A stretch of 39,944 nucleotides of DNA from Pseudonocardia xinjiangensis (GTDB lineage: Bacteria > Actinomycetota > Actinomycetes > Mycobacteriales > Pseudonocardiaceae). Shown here piece after piece: positions 31,738 to 38,907 of the stretch. The DNA lies in NCBI RefSeq assembly GCF_012911925.1, contig NZ_JAAXKY010000061.1:1-39944 (forward strand), given 5' to 3'. How positions within the stretch are numbered: position 1 is the first letter of the stretch; every line of letters begins with the position of its first letter. The position numbers and the translations under genes were made by a program. The notes beneath the pieces are model-generated. The model was not told the origin of the DNA. It worked only from the letters and a program-made list of their open reading frames with translations, and searched no databases.

Positions 31738-32820
31738 ATGCCTCTCGACCACTACGTCACCCTCGGCCGTTCCGGGCTGCGGGTCAGCCCGCTCGCGCTC
31801 GGCGCGATGACCTTCGGGGAGGATCCCGGCGGTGCCGGTACCGGCGTCGATGAGTCGGAGAAGATCCTCGCGACCTATCTGGACCTCGGCGGGAACTTCG
31901 TCGACACGGCGAACTTCTACACCAACGGCCACTCGGAGAAGATCCTCGGCGACTTCTTCGCCGCCCGTCCCGGCCGGCGCGAGCACGTGGTGCTGGCGTC
32001 GAAGTTCTTCGGCAACCTCTTCCCCGGTGACCCCAACGGCGGGGGAGCGGGGCGTGGGTCGATCGTCGCCCAGCTCGACGAGACCCTGCGCCGCCTGCGC
32101 ACCGACCATCTCGACCTGTACTGGCTGCACAACTGGGACCGCCACACCCCGGTCGAGGAGACGCTGCGCACCCTCGACGACCTGGTACGGGCGGGGAAGA
32201 TCCGCTACATCGGGTTCTCCAACACCCCGGGGTGGTTCACCGCCCAGGCCCAGACCACGGCGCTGCTGAAGGGCTGGACGCCGCTGATCGCGCTCCAGGT
32301 GGAGTACTCGCTGCTGGCCCGCACCGTCGAGGGCGAACTCGCACCGCTCGCGCTCGACCAGGGCATGGCGCTGGTTCCGTGGAGCCCGCTGAGGAACGGC
32401 TTCCTGTCGGGCAAGTACCGCCGCGGCACGCAGGTCAGCGACTCCGCGCGCACGGCCTTCGTCGGCGGCCCCGGCGAGGACGAGTTCACGGTCATCGATG
32501 CGGTCGCCGCGGTCGCCGACGAGCTCGGGACCACGTCCGCGGCGGTGTCGCTGGCCTGGCTGCTGGCCCGCGAAGGCACCGTCGTGCCCATCCTCGGTGC
32601 CCGGCGGGTGGAGCACCTCGAGAACAACCTCGCCGCACTGGAGGTGACCCTCACCCCTGAACACCTCCGCGTGCTGGACGAGGTCTCGGCCCCGGCCTTG
32701 AACTACCCGGCACCGATGCACGGCGCGCAGCGCGCGATGCTGCAGTTCGCGGGAGCCACTGTGGACGGTGTGGCCTCCACCGTGTACCCGCCGCTGCTGC
32801 AGAGCGACGTCCGCTACTGA
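31738..32820 (+). CDS. Aldo/keto reductase
   Basis: The 360-residue enzyme has the AKR tetrad D56, Y61 (FVDTANFYTNGHSE), K89 (LASKFF) and H131 (YWLHNWD). The C-terminal NADPH-binding pattern PILGARRVEHLENNL is also present. It is the Tas/YajO-like long AKR type (AKR family 9/11-like). It should reduce an aldehyde or ketone with NADPH. ATG 31738 has GGAG 9 bases upstream and fits the family start. It is separated from the GntR cluster by the intergenic repeat, so it is probably its own unit. Confidence 0.92.
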   Translation: MPLDHYVTLGRSGLRVSPLALGAMTFGEDPGGAGTGVDESEKILATYLDLGGNFVDTANFYTNGHSEKILGDFFAARPGRREHVVLASKFFGNLFPGDPNGGGAGRGSIVAQLDETLRRLRTDHLDLYWLHNWDRHTPVEETLRTLDDLVRAGKIRYIGFSNTPGWFTAQAQTTALLKGWTPLIALQVEYSLLARTVEGELAPLALDQGMALVPWSPLRNGFLSGKYRRGTQVSDSARTAFVGGPGEDEFTVIDAVAAVADELGTTSAAVSLAWLLAREGTVVPILGARRVEHLENNLAALEVTLTPEHLRVLDEVSAPALNYPAPMHGAQRAMLQFAGATVDGVASTVYPPLLQSDVRY

Positions 32821-32841
32821 GGTTCCGTGACCGAGTAGCCC

Positions 32842-33489
32842 CTACTCGTCGCCGTGCCACCAGCGCCGCTTCGGTGAGCGGATCTCCACCGAGCCGGCGC
32901 GCACGGAGCCGGTGAGCCGGAAGGTCGGGCCGGGGGTGCCGTCTGAGCCGGCGCGCCTCTTGTCCTCGATGCTGCTGAGCACCGACTGCACCTCGTGGTG
33001 CTCGACGCGGGCGCCGTACGGCATCCGCATTTCGACCGAGCCGGCCACCACGTCCAGCTCGATCTCGACGACGTCGTGCGGGATCCGGGCCTTCGTGAAG
33101 TCGAGCTCGGTCGACCCCACCTTCGTCCGGACCACCAGCCGGGCAGGCACGTCCCACTCGCCGCGCCGGGTGAGGGAGCCGAGGACGCTGCGCAGCTCGG
33201 TGGAGCCCGAGGTGATCACCGCATCGGACGTCGACTGCGGCCGCACCGGGGAACGGTGCCGCGTGCCGGTGGCGGCGGGTTGTTCCGGGTGCGCCATGCC
33301 CGGCAGGTCGAGCAGCACCACGTTCAGCTCTCCCCGGGTGCGCGCGGCCAGCGCCGCGTCCACCCGCCGGGTGAACTCGTCGAGATCGAGCAGGCCGGCA
33401 CCCGTGGCGCGCTGCAGCAGTTCGACGACGTGTTCGCGCTCCGCGTCGGACACGCGCAGGGACCGTGGGTCGGGGACATGATCGGGCAC
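32842..33489 (-). CDS. DUF1707 (SHOCT-like) domain protein with LiaF-like C-terminal part
   Basis: The 215-residue protein opens with the DUF1707 signature: SLRVSDAEREHVVELLQRAT, then LDLDEFTRRVDAALAARTRG. The C-terminal half (about 90-215) is a beta-rich repeat like the cell-wall-active antibiotics response domain of LiaF/YvqF, with SGSTELRSVLGSL, KVGSTELDFTKA and VVAGSVEMRMPYG. Such proteins are common in actinomycetes and probably act near the envelope; no membrane segment is visible here. Start GTG 33489. It is downstream of the truncated ligase on the same strand. Confidence 0.88.
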   Translation of the reverse strand: MPDHVPDPRSLRVSDAEREHVVELLQRATGAGLLDLDEFTRRVDAALAARTRGELNVVLLDLPGMAHPEQPAATGTRHRSPVRPQSTSDAVITSGSTELRSVLGSLTRRGEWDVPARLVVRTKVGSTELDFTKARIPHDVVEIELDVVAGSVEMRMPYGARVEHHEVQSVLSSIEDKRRAGSDGTPGPTFRLTGSVRAGSVEIRSPKRRWWHGDE

Positions 33490-33556
33490 GCGCAGACCGT
33501 AGCGAGCAACCCGGCAATGGTCATCAACCGATCAGCGGTCGGCCGGCCGCCGATGC

Positions 33557-34462
33557 CTACGCGGGCAGCTCCGCCTCGCCGCGCAGCCAGCGGCGCAGCG
33601 CCAGCCCACCCGCGGGCTCCCAGTCGTCCATGAACGCCGCCGTTCCCCCGAGGAACAACGCGCGGAGGATGACGCAGAGGATGCCACCCAGATGGGTCAG
33701 CGGGGACGACGTCGCGAGAACGTCGGACGAGTCCCCGCCGTGGGAGGCGACAGAGGTGGCGATCAACGAGTGCACGCTGTTGAGGGTGCGCAGCGCCGCC
33801 TTCGGCTCCCCACTGGTACCGGAGGTGAACAGCACCAGGCCCACCCGGTCCGGGTCGGGGGTGAGCGCCCGCAGGGCGTCCGCGTGCGTGACGTCCCAGG
33901 GGGCCGACTGGAAATGCCGGGTGACGTCGACCTCGTCCTCGGCGGCGTCGCCCAGCACGACCCGGTGCCGCAGCGCGGGCAGGCGACCGGCCACCTCCGC
34001 GAGCGCCGCTGCATGGTCGAAACCGGCCCAGCGGTCGATGGTGATGCAGACCTGCGCGCCCGTGCGGTGCAGCACCCGCTCCAGCTCGCGAGCGCGGATC
34101 GTGGTCATCACCGGCGCGAGGACCGCGCCGATCCGCGCGCACGCCAGCAGCAACGCGGGCACCTGCCACCGGTTCGGCAGCTGGATCGCCACCACCTGGC
34201 CGGGCCGCAGGCCGAGCTCGTAGAGGGCGCCCGCGAACCGGTCCACCCACTCCGCGTACTCGCGGTAGGTCAACCGCACCATGCCTGAGCCTGCCTCGTG
34301 GGCGACGACAGCGATGGCGTCCGGCTTCTCGTCCCGCCACCGGGCGAGGTCGTCGAGCGCACTCTCCTTGCGCCAGGCCCCGAGTGCCCGGAACCTCTCG
34401 ATGTCCGAATCTGTGGGGCGCAGTTCCAATGCGGCGGCGAAGCTGATTTTTCCGGCCGTCAT
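33557..34462 (-). pseudogene. Truncated AMP-binding acyl-CoA synthetase (N-terminal part only)
   Basis: The 301-residue frame has a good start of an acyl-CoA synthetase: LTYREYAEWVDRFAGALYEL, then LPNRWQVPALLLACARIGAV, the P-loop motif LFTSGTSGEPKAALRT and SPLTHLGGI. It stops shortly after DDWEPAGGLAL. Full-length enzymes have about 500-550 residues; the adenylate-binding A5-A8 motifs and the C-terminal lid are all missing, and nothing in the remaining 67 bases restores them. It therefore cannot make acyl-CoA as it stands. A TATTCT -10-like box (34469-34474, minus strand) would give a leaderless message. I call it a deletion remnant, though a stable N-domain protein cannot be excluded. Confidence 0.7.
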
Positions 34463-34567
34463 CGAATCAGAATAGTGAAGCCGGGTCCGGTGGCGCCATC
34501 AGATAACAGAGGAAAGCATGGATGACGTCGATGACGGCGTATTTCCTGGATTGTGAATGGTGTCGCG

Positions 34568-35491
34568 TTACGACCTGAGGCGTTCCACCACCGGCTCGAA
34601 CGCCTCCCGGTACGGCTCGTGCACGGTGACGTAGGAGAACCCCCAGCGCTCCCGGGCCGCCACCAGCTGTTCGGCCATCTGCTCGGGCGTGCCGATCAGC
34701 AGGTACGGCATCTCCAACGCCTCGTCGGCGGTCGTCTCCGTGCCGAACCTGCTGATGATGTCCTCGGCCGTGGATCGCCGGTCGGTCGTGGGCACCACCA
34801 TCTGCACCAGCAGGTGCCACTCGATGTGCCCGCTGCGCTCTCCTGCCAGCCCCCGCACGAACCGCATCCGCTCGTTGGTCTCCGCCGCGGTGGCCAGCCG
34901 GAACGTCCCCGGCGGGCGCCCGGCCACCTGGTAGGCGCCGGCGACGCCGATGATGTCGGCGTGGCGTGCGGCGATCGTCAGCACGCGGTCGCCCGTGCCG
35001 CCGACGATCAGCGGCGGCCCGGACCCACCGAAGCCGCTGCGCTGCACCGGTTGCGGCGCGGTGCCGCCCGGGAGCGCGGCCAGGTCGCCGGAGAAGAGCC
35101 GCTCCAGCTCGGTGATCGTCTTCTCCAGGGTCCGGGCGCGTGAGCCGAAGGACGTCCAGGGGATGCCGGCGGCGTCGAACTCCCACTTCATGTGCCCCGC
35201 GCCGAGCCCGAGCTCCAGCCGGCCGTCGGTGAGGATGTCGGTGCTGGCCACCTCGCGGGCCAGCAATGCCGGGTTCCAGAACGGGGCGTTCAGCACGAGT
35301 GTGCCCACCCGCAGGCGTTCGGTGGCGTCGGCCGCCGCCACCAGCACCGGGAACGGCGCCGGTGCCCCGAGGTGGTCGGCGGCGAAGACCGTGTGGAACC
35401 CCGCGCTCTCCCCGCGCCGGCAGAGCTCCTGCAGATCCTGACGGGACGGGATGCCGAAGACGTTGAAGGAGAACCGGAAGTCACGCAGCAT
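34568..35491 (-). CDS. LLM-class (F420-dependent) oxidoreductase
   Basis: The 307-residue protein is a luciferase-like TIM barrel of the F420 type (TIGR03621-like): FRFSFNVFGIPSRQDLQELC, AAADATERLRVGTLVLNAPF, LARE(V)ASTDILTDGRLELG and the cofactor loop GLGAGHMKWEF. Actinomycetes make F420, which fits. It should perform a hydride transfer on an unknown substrate. ATG 35491 matches the family start; in-frame ATGs further upstream (35557) would read into the inverted repeat. It is divergent from the GMC genes with that repeat between them, so coregulation is plausible. Confidence 0.9.
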   Translation of the reverse strand: MLRDFRFSFNVFGIPSRQDLQELCRRGESAGFHTVFAADHLGAPAPFPVLVAAADATERLRVGTLVLNAPFWNPALLAREVASTDILTDGRLELGLGAGHMKWEFDAAGIPWTSFGSRARTLEKTITELERLFSGDLAALPGGTAPQPVQRSGFGGSGPPLIVGGTGDRVLTIAARHADIIGVAGAYQVAGRPPGTFRLATAAETNERMRFVRGLAGERSGHIEWHLLVQMVVPTTDRRSTAEDIISRFGTETTADEALEMPYLLIGTPEQMAEQLVAARERWGFSYVTVHEPYREAFEPVVERLRS

Positions 35492-35552
35492 TCGGACACC
35501 CTGCCCGGTGGGGCGGCGCCCCACAACGTCGTTCACGCGGAGCGGACTCAGC

Positions 35553-35609
35553 GTCATGGACACATATGGCTGCCCGATGCGGCGAGATTGCGCGATATGT
35601 GGCCATGAC
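35553..35609. repeat. 57-bp inverted repeat, copy A (between LLM and GMC genes)
   Basis: GTCATGGACACATAT (35553-35567) and ATATGTGGCCATGAC (35595-35609) are inverted arms with 14 of 15 matches and a 27-base spacer. Copy B at 37228-37285 has the same left end and the same outer right end, and similar middle bases. Each copy precedes a GMC gene. The half-site GTCATGG(A/C)CACA would suit a dimeric regulator binding twice; a small mobile repeat is the alternative. Confidence 0.75.
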
Positions 35610-35724
35610 GCGGTGAGCCCGTCCCGGCGGTGACCGGCGCCACCGATCGCTATTACTGCCATCGGCCCGGTGGCACTGTGAATTCGTTGCCGGGCCGAAG
35701 CGCATCGGTGGTGAGGGGGAACGT

Positions 35725-37284
35725 GTGGAATACGACTACGTCGTGGTCGGTGGTGGCACGGCCGGGTGCGTGCTCGCGGCGCGGTTGACCGAGGATCCGG
35801 TGGTACGGGTACTCCTCCTCGAAGCGGGCGCCCGCACCGGGCCCGCGGCGATGGCCGATCCGGGGGCGTGGTCGACGCTGCGGGGCACGGAGGTCGACTG
35901 GGCGTACACGACCGTCCCGCAGCAGGCGCTCGGCGGCGCGGTGCTGCCGTGGCCGCGGGGAAAGGTTCTCGGCGGGTCCAGCGCGATCAACGCGTCGCTG
36001 CACGCGCGGGCTCATCGCGACAGCTACGACGCGTGGGCGGCGGCGGCCGGTGCAGCGGGCTGGGACTACGCGTCGATGCTGCCGTTCCTCAAGCGGACCG
36101 AGCGCGCGGTGGCCGGCCGCGACCCCCGCTGCCGGGGGATGGACGGGCCGTTGGCGGTGGCCCCGGGCACGGCCGAGGAGCCGCTGTGGGACGCCGCGTT
36201 CGAGGCTGCGGTCGAGGCGGGCCATGCCGTGGCCGACGATCTCAACGACGGCGCGGGAGAGGGGGTCGGGTGGGCCGAGTACAACGTCCTGGACGGTGCC
36301 CGCCAGAGCGCTGCCGACGCCTATCTGGCCCCGGTCCTGGACCGGTCCAACCTCGACGTGGTCACCGGCGCCGACGCGCGACGGCTGGTCACGGACGGGA
36401 GCCGTTGCCGCGGCGTGGAGTACGCGGTGGACGGTGGACGGCACGTCGTCGAGGCGAGGCGGGAGGTCGTGCTGGCGGCGGGGACCATCGGCTCGCCCCA
36501 GCTGCTGCTGCTCTCCGGGATCGGGCCGTCGGCGCAGCTGCGCGAGCTCGGGATCGGCGTGGTCGCCGACCTGCCCAGGGTGGGGGAGAACCTCCACGAG
36601 CATCCGCAGTCCGGCGTGGCCTACCGCTCACCGGTGCCCGTGCGGGCCGCCCAGTTCGCCCGCAGGCCGCAGGTCCGGTTCCGCAGTGACCCGAGCCTCC
36701 CGGTCGACCTGCAGATGATCTTCCTGGCCAACCCTGTCGAACCCCGGGCGAGGCCGGGCACCGGAGACGGGTTCACGGTGGGGTACGCGCTGATGACGCC
36801 GCTCAGCCGCGGGTCGGTGCGGTTGGACCCCGCCAACCCCGAGGGCCCGCCGCGCATCGACCCGAACTGTCTGGCCGACGAGCGGGACGTCGGTCGCATG
36901 GTCGCCGGGCTGCGCCGGGCGCGGGAGGTGGGGGAGGCGAAGGCCCTGTCGCCATGGCGGGACCGGGAGGTGCTTCCCGGCCCCGAGGCCCGCAGCGACG
37001 ACGAGCTTCGCCAGGCCGTGCGGCGATGCGTCGGCACGCTCTTCCACGCCGTCGGAACCTGCCGGATCGGCGTCGACGCCGCAGCGGTGGTCGATCCGGA
37101 ACTGCGGGTCCACGGTGTCGAGGGCCTCCGGGTCGTCGACGCCTCGGTGATGCCGTCGATCGTCTCGACCAACACGAACGCCACGGTCCTCGCCATCGCC
37201 GAACGGGCGGCGGCGCTGCTGGGGGGCGTCATGGACACATATGGCTGTTCCGCCGTGGCCGAATTCCGCGACGTGTGTCCATGA
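35725..37284 (+). CDS. GMC-family FAD oxidoreductase, first copy (choline dehydrogenase-like)
   Basis: The 519-residue enzyme has the N-terminal FAD motif VVVGGGTAGCVLAARL, the GMC signature GKVLGGSSAINAS and GTIGSPQLLLLSGIGP. The C-terminal active site has FHAVGTCRIG and NTNATVLAIAERAA, with the His-Asn/His pair. It should oxidise an alcohol or lactol. GTG 35725 has GAGGGGGA upstream. The family normally ends near ERAAALLGG, but this frame continues through inverted repeat B and gains a 17-residue tail (MDTYGCSAVAEFRDVCP) coded by that repeat. The stop TGA overlaps an ATG in the frame of the next GMC gene. Confidence 0.93.
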   Translation: MEYDYVVVGGGTAGCVLAARLTEDPVVRVLLLEAGARTGPAAMADPGAWSTLRGTEVDWAYTTVPQQALGGAVLPWPRGKVLGGSSAINASLHARAHRDSYDAWAAAAGAAGWDYASMLPFLKRTERAVAGRDPRCRGMDGPLAVAPGTAEEPLWDAAFEAAVEAGHAVADDLNDGAGEGVGWAEYNVLDGARQSAADAYLAPVLDRSNLDVVTGADARRLVTDGSRCRGVEYAVDGGRHVVEARREVVLAAGTIGSPQLLLLSGIGPSAQLRELGIGVVADLPRVGENLHEHPQSGVAYRSPVPVRAAQFARRPQVRFRSDPSLPVDLQMIFLANPVEPRARPGTGDGFTVGYALMTPLSRGSVRLDPANPEGPPRIDPNCLADERDVGRMVAGLRRAREVGEAKALSPWRDREVLPGPEARSDDELRQAVRRCVGTLFHAVGTCRIGVDAAAVVDPELRVHGVEGLRVVDASVMPSIVSTNTNATVLAIAERAAALLGGVMDTYGCSAVAEFRDVCP

Positions 37285-37285
37285 C
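37228..37285. repeat. 58-bp inverted repeat, copy B (between the two GMC genes)
   Basis: GTCATGGACACA (37228-37239) and TGTGTCCATGAC (37274-37285) are perfect 12-base inverted arms. The left end is identical to copy A over the first 20 bases, and the outer right end CCATGAC is also shared. This copy lies inside the 3' end of the first GMC gene and 41 bases before the GTG of the second. Confidence 0.8.
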
Positions 37286-37325
37286 GTGGCAGGAGAACTC
37301 CGGGAGCGCAGGAGAGGAGAGTCGG

Positions 37326-38834
37326 GTGGCACACGACTACGTCGTCGTCGGGGGTGGGACGGCCGGGTGCGTGCTCGCGTCGCGGTTGTCCCAGGACCCC
37401 GGAGTGCGGGTGCTGCTCCTCGAGGCGGGCGGAGCCGGCAGGCCGGCGGCCATGGCCGATCCGTTGGGCTGGCCGCTCCTGTTCGGGACGGAGGCCGACT
37501 GGGCGTTCGAGACCACACCACAGCCGGGTACCGGTGGTTCGGTCCATTCGTGGCCGCGCGGGAAGGTTCTCGGTGGGTCGAGCTCGATCAACGCGATGAT
37601 GCACTCGCGGGGTCATCGCGACAGCTACGACGCCTGGGCTGCCGACGGCGCGACCGGCTGGGACTACGCGTCGATGCTGCCGTTCCTGAAGCGCACCGAG
37701 CATGCGGTGGACGGCCGCGACCCGCGCCACCGGGGGATGGACGGCCCGATGACCGTGGCGGAGGGCGAGACGGACCACGTCCTGTGGGAGGCGGCGTTCG
37801 AGGCCGCGCTCGAGGTGGGCCACCCGGCCGCGCACGACCTCAACAACGGCATCGACGACGGCGTGGGCTGGAACGAGTACAACGTCGTGGGCGGGGCCCG
37901 GCAGAGCGCCGCCGACGCCTACCTGACCCCGGTTCTGGGCCGACCCAACCTCGACGTGGTCACGGGCGCGCAGGCGCGGCGGCTCGTCCTCGACGAGGGG
38001 CGTTGCCGCGGCGTCGAGTACACGGTGGACGGTGAGCTGCGCGCCGCCGCCGCGGAGCGGGAGGTCGTGCTGGCGGCGGGCGCGATCGGCTCGCCGCAGC
38101 TGCTCCTGCTCTCCGGGATCGGACCGGCGGCCCAGCTGCGCGACGCCGGCATCGACGTCGTCGCCGACCTGGCGGCGGTGGGGGAGAACCTGCACGACCA
38201 TCCGATGTCCACGGTGGGATACGGCGCGACGCGCCCCGTCCGCGCGGCGAGCTTCGTCCGCAAGCCGCACGTCCGGCTCCGCAGCGACCCCGCCGGCCCG
38301 GTCGACCTGAACCTGCTGTTCGTGGACACGCCGGCCGGTCCGCCGGGGACACTCGGCACGGGGGACGGGTTCGGAGTGAGGTTCGGGCTGATGACGCCGT
38401 TCAGCCGCGGTTCGGTGCGGTTGAACAGCGCGAAGCCCGGGGGCGCTCCCCTCATCGACCCGAACTACCTCACCGATCAGCGGGACGTCGAGCGCATGGT
38501 CGTCGGCCTGCGGCGGGCCCGGGAGGTGGGGGAGGCGACGGCCTTCTCGCCGTGGCGCGACCAGGAGCTGTTCCCCGGCCCCGACGTGCACGACGACGAG
38601 GCGTGCGTCGGCTTCGTCCGGCGGAGCCTGAGGACGTTCTTCCACCCGGTGGGGACCTGCCGCATCGGGGTCGACGACGCCGCGGTCGTGGACCTGGAAC
38701 TGCGGGTGCACGGCGTCGAGGGTCTCCGGGTGGCCGACGCCTCGGTGATGCCGTCGATCGTCTCGGCGAACACGAACGCCACGACCCTCGCCATCGCCGA
38801 ACGGGCGGCTGCCCTGATGACCGGGGAAACCTGA
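37326..38834 (+). CDS. GMC-family FAD oxidoreductase, second copy
   Basis: The 502-residue enzyme is a close tandem paralogue of the first: VVVGGGTAGCVLASRL, GKVLGGSSSINAMMHSRGHR, GAIGSPQLLLLSGIGP, FHPVGTCRIG and NTNATTLAIAERAA. GTG 37326 is chosen because GGAGAGGAGAG lies just upstream and it mirrors the start of the first copy. ATG 37281, at the edge of repeat B, overlaps the previous stop and would add 15 residues. Differences cluster between residues 300 and 340 (NLLFVDTPAGPPGTLGTGDG against QMIFLANPVEPRARPGTGDG), near the likely substrate pocket. The paralogues may therefore take different alcohols. Confidence 0.92.
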   Translation: MAHDYVVVGGGTAGCVLASRLSQDPGVRVLLLEAGGAGRPAAMADPLGWPLLFGTEADWAFETTPQPGTGGSVHSWPRGKVLGGSSSINAMMHSRGHRDSYDAWAADGATGWDYASMLPFLKRTEHAVDGRDPRHRGMDGPMTVAEGETDHVLWEAAFEAALEVGHPAAHDLNNGIDDGVGWNEYNVVGGARQSAADAYLTPVLGRPNLDVVTGAQARRLVLDEGRCRGVEYTVDGELRAAAAEREVVLAAGAIGSPQLLLLSGIGPAAQLRDAGIDVVADLAAVGENLHDHPMSTVGYGATRPVRAASFVRKPHVRLRSDPAGPVDLNLLFVDTPAGPPGTLGTGDGFGVRFGLMTPFSRGSVRLNSAKPGGAPLIDPNYLTDQRDVERMVVGLRRAREVGEATAFSPWRDQELFPGPDVHDDEACVGFVRRSLRTFFHPVGTCRIGVDDAAVVDLELRVHGVEGLRVADASVMPSIVSANTNATTLAIAERAAALMTGET

Positions 38835-38854
38835 CCACCCCGTCTCCGGCGCGC

Positions 38855-38875
38855 GAGTCGCCCGTTCCGGGTGCG
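38855..38875. repeat. Third copy of the dispersed 21-base repeat
   Basis: GAGTCGCCCGTTCCGGGTGC plus G is identical to the unit at 31567-31587. Here it leads straight into the stem of the hairpin at 38873-38907, whose arm is again GCGCGAGTCGCCCG. Confidence 0.7.
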
Positions 38876-38907
38876 CGAGTCGCCCGGATTCCGCGGGTGA
38901 CTCGCGC
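38873..38907. terminator. Strong hairpin, probable bidirectional terminator
   Basis: GCGCGAGTCGCCCG (38873-38886) pairs with CGGGTGACTCGCGC (38894-38907) at 13 of 14 positions around a 7-base loop. It fills the gap between the second GMC stop and the stop of the convergent FAD gene at 38908. There is no U-tract, as is usual in high-GC actinomycetes. Part of the stem is the dispersed repeat unit. Confidence 0.7.

Noticed and set aside
35553..37285. Ends of an insertion sequence enclosing the first GMC gene
   Set aside because: The two inverted repeats are each complete dyads rather than opposite ends of one element. No transposase is encoded, and no flanking target duplication is visible.
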